A stretch of DNA of 37,671 nt from Sulfurimonas sp. GTDB lineage: Bacteria > Campylobacterota > Campylobacteria > Campylobacterales > Sulfurimonadaceae. The stretch spans positions 1 to 37,671 of the forward strand of contig JAKITC010000017.1 of the NCBI GenBank assembly GCA_021648285.1. Direction: 5' to 3'. The notes below the pieces were generated by a model. That model was not told the DNA's origin, did no database searches, and was given only the letters and a program-made list of their open reading frames with translations. Of this stretch, positions 23,800-34,139 are shown in pieces; position 1 is the first letter of the stretch; every line of letters begins with the position of its first letter. A program made the position numbers and the translations under genes.

Positions 23800-26369
23800 G
23801 AAGCAAACATACCTTTTTTGGGACCACTTTTCCCACAACATTGTTTATACTTTTTGCCGCTTCCGCATGGACAAGGTTCATTTCTAGATACTTTTTTATT
23901 ACCATTCTCTTCATCATTATCAGAGAGGTTAAACTGTCTGGCAACTTCATCAAATTTTCTCTGTAGCTCTAACTGTTCAGCAACTTTCTTAGCCTCTTCT
24001 TCAGGGTCTTCAACTCTAAATTGAATTATTTGAAGTGTTTTTATGGTGTTAAATTTAATATCACCAATTAACTCAGTAAAAAGATTAAAACTCTCTTTTT
24101 TATATTCCACCAGTGGATCTTTTTGATTGTAAGCACGAAGTCTGATACCTGTTTTCATATTATCCATTGCATAAAGATGCTCTCTCCAAGCATTATCTAA
24201 CTCTTTAAGATACAATTCTCTTTCAATATCACTACAAATATTATTTTCAAGTACGCTCATCTTCTCATCATAAGCTTGCTTAACCACATTTGTTAGTGCT
24301 TCTGCCAGCTCTTCATATTCATATAATGAATACTCATCTTCTTTCAGTTCTAAATTGATTTCTTCTTGTAAAAGCTTAAAAACTTTTTCTAAATTGAAAT
24401 CCTCTTTAGCTCCGCCATCAAAAATATCTGAATTACTGAGTACATGTATTATATATTCAGCTCTCACCTCATTAATTTTAGATGAAATATTATATTCTGG
24501 GTTAAGCAGCTGGTTTCTAAACTTATAAATTATTTTTCTCTGCTCATTTGCAACATCATCATACTCAACAATCTGTTTTCTGCCTTCATAGTGCATATTT
24601 TCGACTTTTTTCTGAGCTTTTTCAACTGCGCGGGTAACCATTTTAGATTCTATATATTCACCATCTTCAACACCAAGTCTCTCCATAATGCTTTTAATCT
24701 TATCACTTCCAAAAATACGAAGCAGATTATCTTCTAAAGATAAATAAAACTGGGTAGTACCTGCATCGCCTTGTCGTCCGGAACGACCACGAAGCTGATT
24801 ATCTATACGACGATTTTCATGTCTTTCAGTTCCTACTATATAAAGACCACCAAGGGTTCTAACTTCATCATTTACTTTAATATCAACACCACGACCTGCC
24901 ATATTTGTAGCAATTGTTACTGCTCCTTTAACACCGGCCCCTTTAATGATTTCACTTTCTTGAGCATGATTTTTAGCATTAAGTACTGTATGCGCTATCT
25001 TCTCTTTTTTAAGAAACTCGTGAAGTAGTTCCGACTTTTCAATAGAAGCTGTACCAATTAAAACTGGTTGACCTGTCTTTGAAAGAGTTCTGATAGTGTT
25101 GACTACTGCTGTAAATTTTTCTTCTTCTGTTTTGTAGATAAGATCATTTAAATCTTTTCTTGTAATTGGTATATTTGTTGGTATAGATATAACATCTAAA
25201 GAATAAATCTGCGCAAACTCAGACGCTTCTGTCTCTGCTGTACCAGTCATACCGGCTAATTTATCATACATTCTAAAGTAATTTTGAAACGTTATGTCCG
25301 CCAGCGTCTGAGTCTCTTCTTTAATTTCAACTTTTTCTTTTGCCTCAAGCGCCTGATGAAGCCCCTCAGAAAATCTACGACCTTCACTTAAACGGCCTGT
25401 AAACTCATCCACTATTATGACCTCATCATTATTAACTACATAATCAACATCTTTTTCAAAAAGATAGTTTGCTTTTAAAGCTTGGTCAAGCGCATGTGGA
25501 AGTGAGGCGTTCTCGGGAGAATAAAGATTTTCTACATTAAAAAGCTCTTCCGCCTTTGTAATGCCCTCTTCTGTAATTAGAATAATTTTATCTTTTTCAT
25601 CAACGGTAAAGTGTTCATCTTTAGTTAATTTAAGTGCAATAACATTTGCATCTGTATAATCTTGCATTGTTCTATTTGTCGGTCCTGAAATAATCAGTGG
25701 CGTTCTAGCTTCATCAATCAAGATACTATCAACTTCATCAACTATAACAAAATTATGACCTCTTTGAACCATTTGCTCTTGAGAATAACTCATATTATCT
25801 CTTAAATAATCAAAACCAAATTCATTGTTTGTTCCGTAAGTTATATCTGCACTATACACTTCTCTTTTTACAAGAGGATCATGCATATCTTCTAGTATAA
25901 TACCAACTGAAAATCCCAAGAACTCATACAGTGGAGCCATTTCTTTACCATCTCTAGATGCCAAATAATCATTAACGGTTACTAAGTGCACGCCCTTGTC
26001 GGTCATTGCATTAAGAACAATTGGCAGAGTTGCAACAAGGGTCTTTCCTTCGCCCGTCTTCATCTCTGAAATTCTACCCTCATGAAGTACAATACCTCCA
26101 AGAAGTTGAACATCAAAGTGTCTCATGCCAAGCGTTCTGACACTAACCTCTCTAGTTATTGCGAACGAATCAACCAAAACTTCTTCTAAAGAATTTTCAT
26201 CCTTTAAGACACTCTCCTTAAGTTCCGCAAATGCAGCTTTTAATTCATCATCATTTAGAGTCTGATATTTACTCTCTAAGTCATTTATTTTGTTAACTGT
26301 TTTGCTATATTTCTTCAATTCACGATCATTTGACGTACCAAATATCTTACCCACTAATGCTTGTAGCAT
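23796..26369 (-). CDS. secA: Protein translocase ATPase SecA
   Basis: Motor ATPase that drives preproteins through SecYEG, 857 aa. Start ATG at 26369 gives the family-type N-terminus [17 protein letters not shown] and follows AAGG at good spacing; the upstream ATG at 26387 has none. Motifs in order are [19 protein letters not shown] (Walker A), [19 protein letters not shown] (Walker B), [13 protein letters not shown] [24 protein letters not shown] and [19 protein letters not shown]. The C-terminal SecB/lipid-binding zinc motif [13 protein letters not shown] is complete. It is translationally coupled to the LolC-type permease. A 5' leader hairpin of 8 bp (26389-26410) precedes the ribosome binding site. 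There is no sign of damage. Confidence 0.98.
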   Translation of the reverse strand: MLQALVGKIFGTSNDRELKKYSKTVNKINDLESKYQTLNDDELKAAFAELKESVLKDENSLEEVLVDSFAITREVSVRTLGMRHFDVQLLGGIVLHEGRISEMKTGEGKTLVATLPIVLNAMTDKGVHLVTVNDYLASRDGKEMAPLYEFLGFSVGIILEDMHDPLVKREVYSADITYGTNNEFGFDYLRDNMSYSQEQMVQRGHNFVIVDEVDSILIDEARTPLIISGPTNRTMQDYTDANVIALKLTKDEHFTVDEKDKIILITEEGITKAEELFNVENLYSPENASLPHALDQALKANYLFEKDVDYVVNNDEVIIVDEFTGRLSEGRRFSEGLHQALEAKEKVEIKEETQTLADITFQNYFRMYDKLAGMTGTAETEASEFAQIYSLDVISIPTNIPITRKDLNDLIYKTEEEKFTAVVNTIRTLSKTGQPVLIGTASIEKSELLHEFLKKEKIAHTVLNAKNHAQESEIIKGAGVKGAVTIATNMAGRGVDIKVNDEVRTLGGLYIVGTERHENRRIDNQLRGRSGRQGDAGTTQFYLSLEDNLLRIFGSDKIKSIMERLGVEDGEYIESKMVTRAVEKAQKKVENMHYEGRKQIVEYDDVANEQRKIIYKFRNQLLNPEYNISSKINEVRAEYIIHVLSNSDIFDGGAKEDFNLEKVFKLLQEEINLELKEDEYSLYEYEELAEALTNVVKQAYDEKMSVLENNICSDIERELYLKELDNAWREHLYAMDNMKTGIRLRAYNQKDPLVEYKKESFNLFTELIGDIKFNTIKTLQIIQFRVEDPEEEAKKVAEQLELQRKFDEVARQFNLSDNDEENGNKKVSRNEPCPCGSGKKYKQCCGKSGPKKGMFAS

Positions 26370-26388
26370 TTCCAACCTTATGTGCACT

Positions 26389-26410
26389 ACTATATACTTA
26401 ACTATATAGT
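26389..26410 (-). promoter_or_regulatory. Hairpin in the secA leader
   Basis: ACTATATA and TATATAGT (8 bp, 6-nt loop CTTAAC) lie about 15 nt upstream of the secA ribosome binding site. It is AT-only apart from one pair per arm, so stability is low. It could equally be part of the promoter (TATATAG). Confidence 0.3.
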
Positions 26411-26473
26411 AATTTTTAAATTGCTCTTATTTTATCATACTTATAATAACAATTTGCATAAAAGATAGAATGA

Positions 26474-26503
26474 TTTTTTTTTTTATTCATATTATATAAT
26501 ATG
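26474..26503 (+). promoter_or_regulatory. lolA promoter: T-tract plus palindromic TATAAT
   Basis: A run of about 11 T (26474-26484) is followed by the 16-bp perfect palindrome CATATTATATAATATG (26488-26503), which contains TATAAT at 26495-26500. A T-tract ahead of the -10 box is the usual promoter form in Campylobacterota. The transcript would start near 26507, about 40 nt before the lolA start. Confidence 0.6.
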
Positions 26504-26547
26504 TAAACAATTGCTTGGATATAATTTATAAATTAAAAAGGAATAAA

Positions 26548-27063
26548 TTGAAATATTTACTTATAGCTATACTACTGATATCACAAGCTTTTGCATCCTT
26601 AGAACAAATTAACTCTTTTGAGGCAGATTTCTCACAAAGCATTACCGATGACAAAAACAAAGTACTAGTATACAATGGACATGTAATAGCTTCCAAACCA
26701 CAAAATGCCAAATGGAGCTATTATAAACCAGTTAAAAAAGATGTTTATATTAATAAGTTTGAAGTGGTTGTTGTTGAGCCTGAAATTGAACAAGTTATAG
26801 TTAGAAGAGTAGAGTCAAAGCTTGATTTTTTTAAAATGATTAGCAAAGCCAAAGAGATTGAGAAGAATGTATATAGTGCCAATTTTAAAGACTCTAAATT
26901 CACTATAGTTCAATCTAACAATGCAATAGAATCTATATCATATATTGATGAATTTGAAAACAGAGTAAAAATAGTTTTCAAAAATATAAAACAAAACCAT
27001 AACATTGATTTAAAAATCTTTACACCAATTTTTCCTCTTTACTACGATATCATAAGAGACTAA
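26548..27063 (+). CDS. lolA: Outer-membrane lipoprotein carrier protein LolA
   Basis: Periplasmic chaperone that ferries lipoproteins from LolCDE to the outer membrane, 171 aa. The start is TTG at 26548, 6-7 nt after AAGGA; an in-frame TTG at 26515 lacks a ribosome binding site. A signal peptide covers about residues 1-16 (KYLLIAILLISQAFA). The mature part begins with INSFEADFSQSITDD and continues with VYNGHVIASKPQNAKWSYYKP, the LolA half-barrel pattern, and ends in a KIFTPIFPLYYDIIRD strand. It is divergent from secA, with its own promoter. Sequence similarity within the family is weak, but the pattern and location near the LolC-type gene support the call. Confidence 0.87.
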   Translation: MKYLLIAILLISQAFASLEQINSFEADFSQSITDDKNKVLVYNGHVIASKPQNAKWSYYKPVKKDVYINKFEVVVVEPEIEQVIVRRVESKLDFFKMISKAKEIEKNVYSANFKDSKFTIVQSNNAIESISYIDEFENRVKIVFKNIKQNHNIDLKIFTPIFPLYYDIIRD

Positions 27064-27160
27064 AGTTATTTAAATCCAGATTTTTTTGAGTATCTGTCTC
27101 TTTATAATCATCCCTGATATGAATAAATATCTTAATATGCTTTAAAAATAGCCTTACCAA

Positions 27161-27261
27161 TTCTGGATCAAGTCCAGAATGACGGAGTTATCGTCACTCA
27201 AAACTTGATTTTGAGTCTAGCTTATGAATTAATCAGTATGAATTAATCAGAGGGTTCAATT
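27161..27261. repeat. REP-like palindromic cluster with tandem 14-mer
   Basis: Two adjacent hairpins have the same loop in opposite sense: TTCTGGA-TCAAG-TCCAGAA (27161-27179) and ACTCAAAA-CTTGA-TTTTGAGT (27196-27216). After them TATGAATTAATCAG occurs twice in tandem (27223-27236, 27237-27250), followed by TCAGAGGGTTCAATT, which is also present at 192-206. This looks like a dispersed intergenic repeat family of the REP type. Confidence 0.6.
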
Positions 27262-27295
27262 AGTAATAGCTTCTACTTGATACACAGAAGCTTGC

Positions 27296-27318
27296 AGAAA
27301 GTGACTATATCACTTTCT
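27296..27318. terminator. Convergent hairpin between lolA and acnB
   Basis: AGAAAGTGA (27296-27304) and TCACTTTCT (27310-27318) form a 9-bp stem with a 5-nt loop, 11 nt after the acnB stop codon. Short T-runs lie nearby (CACTTTTT on the plus side). It probably ends acnB and perhaps lolA transcripts. Confidence 0.55.
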
Positions 27319-27328
27319 ACACCACTTT

Positions 27329-29869
27329 TTACAGCTTATAATCTTTGATAAGGTTAAAGTTAAGATATTTGTATATCTCATTTTCCTTACCAACTATTTT
27401 TTGAGTTTTTTCTAAATACTCAGCCGCAGTTGGAAGGCGACCTAGCATAGAACATACAGCAGCAAGTTCTGCAGAACCAAGATAAACTTGCGCATCTTTA
27501 CCTAAACGGTTATCAAAGTTACGAGTTGATGTTGAAAATACTATCGCACCATCAGCAACACGAGCTTGATTACCCATACATAAAGAACAACCAGGAATCT
27601 CAGTACGAGCTCCAGCAGCACCAAATACAGAGTAGTAACCATCTTCAGTAAGTTGTTTTTCATCCATTTTAGTAGGAGGACAAACCCATAGTCTAGTTGG
27701 AACAGTGCCTTCACCTCTTAGAACTTCACCTAGTGCACGGTAGTGACCAATATTTGTCATACACGAACCAACAAATACTTCATCAATGTTATGAGGACGA
27801 TCTGATGCAAGAATCTCACTAAGAGTTGCAACATCATCTGGATCATTAGGACAAGCTAAAATTGGTTCTGTAACTTTATTTAAATCAATTTCGATTACAG
27901 CTGCATATTGGGCATCTGCATCTGGTTTCATTAATGAAGGGTTAGCTAACCACTCATTCATCTTATCAACTCTTCTTTGGATTGTACGCTTATCTTCATA
28001 ACCAGCTTCAATCATAGACTCTAAAAGAGTTACATTTGATTTAAGGTATTCAATAACTGGCTCATTGTTTAAAAGAACAGTACAAGCAGCAGCTGAACGC
28101 TCAGCAGATGCATCAGAAAGCTCAAACGCTTGCTCAGCTTTTAAATCAGGTAAACCTTCAATCTCTAAAATACGACCGGCAAAGATATTTTTCTTACCGG
28201 CTTTAGGAACTGTAAGATGTCCTTCTTTAATCGCTTGGTGAGGTATAGAATTTACAAGGTCACGAAGAGTGATACCAGGTTGCATTTCACCTGAAAAACG
28301 TACAAGAACAGACTCTGGCATAGTAAGAGGCATTGAACCTGTAACACAGGCAAATGCAACAACTCCGGAACCACCAGGAAAAGAGATACCTATTGGGAAG
28401 CGAGTATGACTATCAGCACCAGTACCAACAGTATCAGGAAGAACCATTCTGTTTAACCAAGAGTGGATAACTCCATCACCAGGACGAAGAGCAACACCTG
28501 AACGGTTAGAGATAAAATCAGGAAGTGTATGGTGCATAGTAACATCAGATGGTTTTGGATATGCCGCTGTGTGACAGAATGATTGCATTACTAAATCAGC
28601 ATTGAAACCAAGTGCAGCAAGTTCTTTGATCTCATCACGAGTCATAGGACCAGTTGTGTCTTGAGAACCAACCGTACTCATTTCAGGCTCAACATACATA
28701 CCTGGACGAACACCGTCAAGACCAGAAGCCTTACCAACCATTTTTTGTGCTAAAGTATAACCTTTACCTGTATCAGCTGGCTGCTCTGCCGTTAAGAATG
28801 CATCAGAGGTGCCTAAACCAAGTACACCACGAGCTTTAGAAGTTAAACCACGACCTATGATAAGTGGAATACGACCACCTGCACGAACTTCATCAGTAAT
28901 AGTATTTGGATTAAGTTTGAATGTAGCTATAGATGCACCATTTTTATGAGCTTCACCTTTATAAGGGTAGATACTAACAACATCGCCTGTTTCCATATTA
29001 GAAACATCTAATTCTAATGGAAGAGCACCTGAATCTTCACATGTAGCAAAGAAAATTGGAGCGATAGTATTACCAAGAACAACACCGCCAGTACGTTTGT
29101 TTGGAACACCAGGAATATCTTCACCCATGTGCCATTGTACAGAGTTTACACCTGACTTACGACTTGAACCAGTACCAACAACATCACCAACATAAGCGAT
29201 AGGGTTACCTAATTCTTTTAATTTTTTAATAGTATTTATTGGATCGTCCATTTTAGCAACTAGCATAGAGTTTGCATGAACAGGAATATCTGAACGAGTA
29301 AACGCTTCAGAAGCTGGAGAAAGATCATCTGTATTAGTCTCACCTGGAACTTTATAAACTGTTACAGTGATTTTTTCAGCTAGTGTTGGTTTAGAAGTAA
29401 ACCAATCGGCATTTGACCATGAAGTCATAACTTCAGTAGCAGCCGCGTTTCCAGCTTTATGTAGTTCTTCAACATCATTAAATGCATCATAGACAAGTAA
29501 AGTCTCAGAAAGTGCTTCAATCGCAGCAGCAACCACCTTATCGTTGTTTGAGCTAAGTGAATCAATCATCGGTTTCACATTGTAGCCACCAAGCATCATA
29601 CCCAGCATTACAACAGCTTGTTCGGGAGCAATAGCAGATAATGTAACGTTTTCAGCTGCAACATCATTTAAGAATGCTGCTTTAACATAAGCTGCATCAT
29701 CAACACCCGGAGATACACGGTTTGTAAGAAGATCCAACAACTCATCTGTACAATCTTTTTTTATTAATTCGATTAGTTGAGCTGTTTGCTCAGCTGAAAG
29801 CGGAAGTGGTGGGACACCAAGAGTTTTTCTCTCGGCTACATGTGCTTTATAGTCTTCTAAAAATGCCAT
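27329..29869 (-). CDS. acnB: Aconitate hydratase B
   Basis: [4Fe-4S] enzyme converting citrate and isocitrate, 846 aa, the usual AcnB length. It begins with the AcnB-specific HEAT-like and swivel domains ([41 protein letters not shown]). The cluster ligands are the Cys in [12 protein letters not shown] (about residue 703) and the two in [14 protein letters not shown] (about 761 and 764). Other family segments are [15 protein letters not shown] and [15 protein letters not shown]. The start is ATG at 29869, 6 nt after AGGA; an ATG two codons upstream overlaps that site. It is transcribed divergently from fumC from a shared 230-nt region with a clear TATAAT. Together with icd it links citrate to 2-oxoglutarate. 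Confidence 0.97.
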   Translation of the reverse strand: MAFLEDYKAHVAERKTLGVPPLPLSAEQTAQLIELIKKDCTDELLDLLTNRVSPGVDDAAYVKAAFLNDVAAENVTLSAIAPEQAVVMLGMMLGGYNVKPMIDSLSSNNDKVVAAAIEALSETLLVYDAFNDVEELHKAGNAAATEVMTSWSNADWFTSKPTLAEKITVTVYKVPGETNTDDLSPASEAFTRSDIPVHANSMLVAKMDDPINTIKKLKELGNPIAYVGDVVGTGSSRKSGVNSVQWHMGEDIPGVPNKRTGGVVLGNTIAPIFFATCEDSGALPLELDVSNMETGDVVSIYPYKGEAHKNGASIATFKLNPNTITDEVRAGGRIPLIIGRGLTSKARGVLGLGTSDAFLTAEQPADTGKGYTLAQKMVGKASGLDGVRPGMYVEPEMSTVGSQDTTGPMTRDEIKELAALGFNADLVMQSFCHTAAYPKPSDVTMHHTLPDFISNRSGVALRPGDGVIHSWLNRMVLPDTVGTGADSHTRFPIGISFPGGSGVVAFACVTGSMPLTMPESVLVRFSGEMQPGITLRDLVNSIPHQAIKEGHLTVPKAGKKNIFAGRILEIEGLPDLKAEQAFELSDASAERSAAACTVLLNNEPVIEYLKSNVTLLESMIEAGYEDKRTIQRRVDKMNEWLANPSLMKPDADAQYAAVIEIDLNKVTEPILACPNDPDDVATLSEILASDRPHNIDEVFVGSCMTNIGHYRALGEVLRGEGTVPTRLWVCPPTKMDEKQLTEDGYYSVFGAAGARTEIPGCSLCMGNQARVADGAIVFSTSTRNFDNRLGKDAQVYLGSAELAAVCSMLGRLPTAAEYLEKTQKIVGKENEIYKYLNFNLIKDYKL

Positions 29870-29898
29870 AGTCATTCCTGTATATAAATTTTAATGCG

Positions 29899-29904
29899 AT
29901 TATA
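29899..29904 (-). promoter_or_regulatory. acnB -10 box
   Basis: TATAAT on the minus strand (TTTGGATATAATCGC context), about 30 nt upstream of the acnB start. The rest of the 29905-30101 gap to fumC is very AT-rich and must hold the fumC promoter (candidates TATACT/TATAAA near 30065-30078). Confidence 0.55.
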
Positions 29905-30101
29905 TCCAAATAAGCAAACTTAAAATAAACAGTGTTACTATACTAAACACAATAGAAGAATCTTTTTTAATGAATGTATATTTTTGTAACATATATTTCT
30001 ATTATTATTAATAATTTTTTTACTTAAAACAAATTTTTACAACAACATGTAAGACTTATTTATTTATACTTACTATAAATTATATATGCAAGGAAGACAT
30101 T

Positions 30102-31499
30102 ATGCAAACCTTTAGAACAGAAAGCGATTCGTTTGGAGAATTAAAAGTTCCTTCAGATAAATATTATGGAGCACAATCTGCACGTTCATTAATAAACTTT
30201 CCAATTGGTACAGAAACAATGCCTGAACCATTAATACGTGCTTTAGGAATTGTTAAGCACTCGGCAGCGCAAGTAAACATGAATCTTGGTGTCTTAGATG
30301 TAAAGATTGGTAATGCAATCATGCAAGCATCAATGGAAGTAATGGATGGAAAACTAAATAGCCATTTTCCTCTTTCTGTATGGCAAACTGGTTCTGGTAC
30401 ACAAAGCAATATGAATACCAATGAAGTTATCTCCAATCGTGCCATTGAAATTCTTGGAGGAAAAATAGGTTCTAAAATACCTGTGCATCCAAATGATCAC
30501 TGCAACATGGGACAATCATCAAATGATACCTTTCCTACAGCCATGCATATTGCAGCTGTTGAGGAGATAGTGCATAAACTGCTGCCTGCACTAAAACATA
30601 TGCATGATGAATTAGAAAACAAGTCCAACTCCTTCAGTCATCTGGTAAAAATCGGCAGAACCCACACCCAAGATGCAACACCGATAACCCTCGGACAAGA
30701 GTTTTCAGGGTACACTGCACAAATGAAAAATGCCATACGCAGAGCTGAAGCTGTGCTTCCTGCACTTTGTCAATTAGCACAAGGGGGTACAGCAGTTGGA
30801 ACTGGGATAAACTCTATAAAAGGTTTTGATGTGAAGTTTGCCGAGCAAGCTGCAAAAACAACTAACCTTCCGTTTATAACTGCGGAGAACAAGTTTGAAG
30901 CTCTTGCCGCTCACGATGCAATTGTTGAAGCAAGTGGTGCACTAAACACTATAGCTGTAAGTCTAATGAAGATTGCTAATGATATTCGTTTTCTAGGCTC
31001 TGGACCACGATGTGGTATTGGTGAGATTAGTCTGCCTGAGAATGAGCCAGGTTCATCTATTATGCCAGGAAAAGTAAATCCCACACAGAGTGAAGCCTTA
31101 ACTATGATTTCTGCTCAAGTTATGGGTAATCATACAACAATCTCAATTGCTGGATCAAATGGGCATTTTGAACTAAATGTTTTTAAGCCAGTGATGATTT
31201 ATAATTTACTTCAATCGATTCGCTTACTTTCAGATGGTTGTCAATCTTTTACTGATAGATGCATAGTAGGAATAACGGCAAACGAGAGTCGCATAGCTCA
31301 ACTGCGCGATGAATCACTTATGCTAGTTACCGCGTTAAATCCACACATAGGGTATGATAACGCTACAAAAATTGCTAAAAAAGCTCATAAAGACAGCTCA
31401 ACACTGCTAGAAGCTGCTCTGTCATTAAAGCTATTAACAGAAGAAGAGTTTAAAGAGTGGGTAGTTCCGCAAAATATGATCGGACCAAAAGAATTATAA
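30102..31499 (+). CDS. fumC: Class II fumarate hydratase
   Basis: Iron-independent fumarase, 465 aa, homotetramer of the fumarase/aspartase superfamily. Motifs are [17 protein letters not shown] (about residues 90-106), [21 protein letters not shown] (about 128-148), [22 protein letters not shown] and the signature loop [17 protein letters not shown] (about 315-331) with the catalytic Ser. Start ATG at 30102 with AAGGAAG upstream. Its last 6 nt overlap the convergent DUF3820-like gene. It duplicates the reaction of the class I fumarase at 8685-10105. Having both an Fe-S and an Fe-free enzyme suggests growth over a range of oxygen levels; this is inference. Confidence 0.97.
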   Translation: MQTFRTESDSFGELKVPSDKYYGAQSARSLINFPIGTETMPEPLIRALGIVKHSAAQVNMNLGVLDVKIGNAIMQASMEVMDGKLNSHFPLSVWQTGSGTQSNMNTNEVISNRAIEILGGKIGSKIPVHPNDHCNMGQSSNDTFPTAMHIAAVEEIVHKLLPALKHMHDELENKSNSFSHLVKIGRTHTQDATPITLGQEFSGYTAQMKNAIRRAEAVLPALCQLAQGGTAVGTGINSIKGFDVKFAEQAAKTTNLPFITAENKFEALAAHDAIVEASGALNTIAVSLMKIANDIRFLGSGPRCGIGEISLPENEPGSSIMPGKVNPTQSEALTMISAQVMGNHTTISIAGSNGHFELNVFKPVMIYNLLQSIRLLSDGCQSFTDRCIVGITANESRIAQLRDESLMLVTALNPHIGYDNATKIAKKAHKDSSTLLEAALSLKLLTEEEFKEWVVPQNMIGPKEL

Positions 31500-31886
31500 A
31501 GTTCTAAAATTTAATTCAACGTCGACAATATCTCTGTCTTTACCTCTGTAGTTAGCCTTTAACCACAGGAGGTATGCATCTGGCAGTTCAGAGTAATACA
31601 TACCTTTATATTTTCCAAATTCAACTTTTGCTTTTTGTTGAATTTTTAAATTTTTTTCTTCACATGTAGAATTTGGAAGTGTGAGATTAACTAATGAAAC
31701 AAATTCATCAAACTCTAATCTTTTTGGAATAAAAAAGGTATAAGTTTCAAAATCAAACAAACCATTTCTTACATCAACAAATGTCTCTAGTATTTGTATT
31801 TCTGGAACAGTTAGCTGCTCTAAATTTTCTACATGTACACTAAAAGAATCTGGTTGCTTTGTAAAAATCAGATGTGCTTTATTCAT
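31494..31886 (-). CDS. DUF3820-like small protein coupled to ftsK
   Basis: A 130-residue cytoplasmic protein. Residues 87-110 ([24 protein letters not shown]) match the FGKYKG...LPxxYLxWL pattern of the DUF3820 family, a short module also found behind exonuclease domains. The N-terminal 80 residues are unrecognised and contain two beta-prone stretches ([32 protein letters not shown]). Its ATG shares the A of the ftsK stop (TAATG), so translation is coupled to ftsK. The 3' end overlaps fumC by 6 nt on the other strand. The position suggests a DNA or cell-division link, but no function is established by sequence alone. Confidence 0.75.
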   Translation of the reverse strand: MNKAHLIFTKQPDSFSVHVENLEQLTVPEIQILETFVDVRNGLFDFETYTFFIPKRLEFDEFVSLVNLTLPNSTCEEKNLKIQQKAKVEFGKYKGMYYSELPDAYLLWLKANYRGKDRDIVDVELNFRTL

Positions 31887-34060
31887 TATAGAATCTCGCG
31901 AATACCCTTGCTACTTGGAGCAGATAAAACACCCTCACCTTCCAGTTGTTCGATTAGCCTAGCTGAACGGTTATAGCCTATTTGTAGTTTTCTTTGCAAG
32001 TAAGATATAGATGTTTTTCTATCTGTTAAAATTATATTTTTTGCTTCTGAATATAAATTATCTAATTCTTCATATGTCTCGTTTGATGAACTACTAACTT
32101 CACTCTCCTCTACTAAAAAACTTTTGTCATAATTGGGTTCTCTTTGTGATTTAATAAAATCAACAATCTTTTCTATTTCAAATTCTGTACTCCAAGGTGC
32201 ATGAAGTCTTACCAAACCTGTGGCTCCAGGAGGTGTAAAAAGCATATCACCCTTACCAAGTAAAGACTCTGCACCTTGTTGGTCAAGAATAATTTTACTA
32301 TCGACTTTTTGCCCTACCCTATATGATATACGAGATGGTAAATTAGCTTTAATTAGTCCAGTTACAACATCGACAGAAGGTCTTTGAGTCGCTACAATCA
32401 AGTGAATACCGGAAGCCCTCGCCATCTGCGCAAGCCTGGCAATAGAGTGTTCAACATCTTTTCCGCTAGTCATCATCAAGTCTGCTAACTCATCAATAAT
32501 TACTACAATATACGGGAAGTGTTCACCACCCTCTTTTTTTACTTTTTCATTATAATTTTCTATACTTTTTGTTCTATTCTCACTCATAAGTTCATAACGG
32601 CGTTCCATCTCTGAAACCATATTGTTTAAGGCTACAATTGCCTGTTTAGGCTTTGTAATAACCGGAGTAAGAAGATGCGGGATATCATTATATACTGAAA
32701 ACTCAAGCATTTTTGGATCAATCATTAAAAGTCTAAGCTGATCGGGTGAATTCTTATATAGTAAAGAAAGTATCATTGCGTTTATGCCAACACTTTTTCC
32801 ACTACCCGTTGTTCCGGCAATAAGCAAATGCGGAAGCTTTTTAAGGTCGGTTATAAATGGCCTTCCTACTATATCTTTACCCAGCACTATTGTTAGCGGA
32901 GATGATGATTCTCTAAAAAGTTTACTATCAATCAAATCTCTTAGGTAGATGATGTCTACGGTAGAGTTTGGTATTTCAATTCCCACTACATCTTTTCCAG
33001 GTATTGGAGCTTGAATCCTAATGCTTTCAGCTGATAGAGCCATTGCTAAATCATCTTGTAGGTTTAGAATTCTTGATACTTTAACATTTGCAGCCGGTTT
33101 AAACTCAAACGTAGAGACAACAGGACCTGCATAGGTTCTTACAACATCACCTTCTATTTTAAAATGAGCCAGTTTTTCTATAAGATATTGTATTTTTTCA
33201 TCTACCTCTGATTCATCAATATTTTGTGTTTTAACTTTTACTTTTTGCAAAAAATCAACACTTGGAAGAGTAAAGTTTTTAGGTTTCTCAACCTTCCCTT
33301 TTTCTATAGTCTCAAGTAGTTTTGTATTTTCTTCTAGCTCTTCTACAATCAAAGCGTTTTTATGCTCTTTCATGTCACTGACTAGGTTTAGAATGTTATT
33401 TTGTTTTTCTTGTGTATTTTCTACGGTTACGTCAGTCTCTTCTTTTCTAAGATAAGCAGGCTTATCAATTTCATTTTCAAACTTTTCTTCTACCGGCTTA
33501 GGCGGAAGCTCTAAGGCTTCTTCTTGAGCTTGTTCATATGAAGCATTATTGCTATGTTTTAAAGCTTTACTCTTTTGTAAGGCATTTAACCTCTTGTTAG
33601 CTACCACACTCTTTAGACTAGCTAAAAACATGTCAACTAATTCGTGAGTATTTTTATCTATAATAATTACTACTGACACTAAAGTAATGATCAACCAGAA
33701 AACCCACAATCCAAATGTTCCAATATAAGGAGACAGAAAATCTACAAAATTACCACCAATAATGCCTCTATAATCATCTGTAATCAACATTGCCTGCGCT
33801 AATAAAAAAGAGAATAATATCAAGAATGAAGTTATTGCTAATTCAAATTTTCTAATGCTTAAAGTAGTGTTTTTATAAAAAAGATACAAAGGAGCTGAGG
33901 CGGCAAATATATAGATGTAAGATATGTATCCAAAGTATTTATGATTATATAAAGCAAAAGTAGCCCCGTATGTTCCCATTAGGGTTGTACCGCCAAAAAG
34001 TGTTGCAAACCCAAGATAAATCAGTAAACCAAAAATTATTATAAATATAGTATCTTTCAA
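31886..34060 (-). CDS. ftsK: DNA translocase FtsK/SpoIIIE
   Basis: Septal DNA pump, 724 aa. Four N-terminal membrane helices (about residues 4-23, 43-62, 73-93, 111-134) anchor it. A charged linker (about 150-280) follows, then the alpha and beta motor domains with Walker A AGTTGSGKS at about 415-423 and YIVVIIDELADLMMTSG as Walker B, and QMARASGIHLIVATQRPSVDVVTGLIKANLPSRISY. The C-terminal gamma DNA-reading domain is SYLQRKLQIGYNRSARLIEQLEGEGVL. The start is TTG at 34060 with AAGGAAGT 6 nt upstream; this ribosome binding site forms one arm of an 11-bp inverted repeat. The linker is short, as in other Campylobacterota. It is coupled to the DUF3820-like gene by a 1-nt overlap. Confidence 0.95.
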   Translation of the reverse strand: MKDTIFIIIFGLLIYLGFATLFGGTTLMGTYGATFALYNHKYFGYISYIYIFAASAPLYLFYKNTTLSIRKFELAITSFLILFSFLLAQAMLITDDYRGIIGGNFVDFLSPYIGTFGLWVFWLIITLVSVVIIIDKNTHELVDMFLASLKSVVANKRLNALQKSKALKHSNNASYEQAQEEALELPPKPVEEKFENEIDKPAYLRKEETDVTVENTQEKQNNILNLVSDMKEHKNALIVEELEENTKLLETIEKGKVEKPKNFTLPSVDFLQKVKVKTQNIDESEVDEKIQYLIEKLAHFKIEGDVVRTYAGPVVSTFEFKPAANVKVSRILNLQDDLAMALSAESIRIQAPIPGKDVVGIEIPNSTVDIIYLRDLIDSKLFRESSSPLTIVLGKDIVGRPFITDLKKLPHLLIAGTTGSGKSVGINAMILSLLYKNSPDQLRLLMIDPKMLEFSVYNDIPHLLTPVITKPKQAIVALNNMVSEMERRYELMSENRTKSIENYNEKVKKEGGEHFPYIVVIIDELADLMMTSGKDVEHSIARLAQMARASGIHLIVATQRPSVDVVTGLIKANLPSRISYRVGQKVDSKIILDQQGAESLLGKGDMLFTPPGATGLVRLHAPWSTEFEIEKIVDFIKSQREPNYDKSFLVEESEVSSSSNETYEELDNLYSEAKNIILTDRKTSISYLQRKLQIGYNRSARLIEQLEGEGVLSAPSSKGIREIL

Positions 34061-34066
34061 ACTACA

Positions 34067-34105
34067 ACTTCCTTTAAATTATATATATTATTAATTAAAG
34101 GAAGT
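34067..34105 (-). promoter_or_regulatory. Inverted repeat sequestering the ftsK ribosome binding site
   Basis: On the minus strand ACTTCCTTTAA (34105-34095) is a perfect 11-bp complement of TTAAAGGAAGT (34077-34067), with a 17-nt A/T loop. The second arm holds the AAGGAAGT ribosome binding site of ftsK, ending 6 nt before its TTG start. Folding would hide the site. The pairing is seen directly; regulation is inferred. Confidence 0.55.
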
Positions 34106-34111
34106 ATAGCT

Positions 34112-34139
34112 AAAAGTGTTCCATAAAATCGGCACTTTT
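34112..34139 (-). terminator. flgL terminator hairpin
   Basis: AAAAGTG (34112-34118) and CACTTTT (34133-34139) pair, continued by CC/GG after a 2-nt bulge, starting directly after the flgL stop codon. The trailing arm ends in TTTT. It separates flgL from ftsK. Confidence 0.55.

Noticed and set aside
23797..23841. Longer N-terminus for the LolC-type permease
   Set aside because: The additional residues overlap the conserved SecA zinc-tail coding sequence and do not resemble the family; the TTG at 23799 gives the expected [10 protein letters not shown] start.
27223..27250. Tandem 14-mers as the start of a CRISPR array
   Set aside because: Only two copies with no spacer between them and no cas genes; better explained as part of a REP-like repeat.
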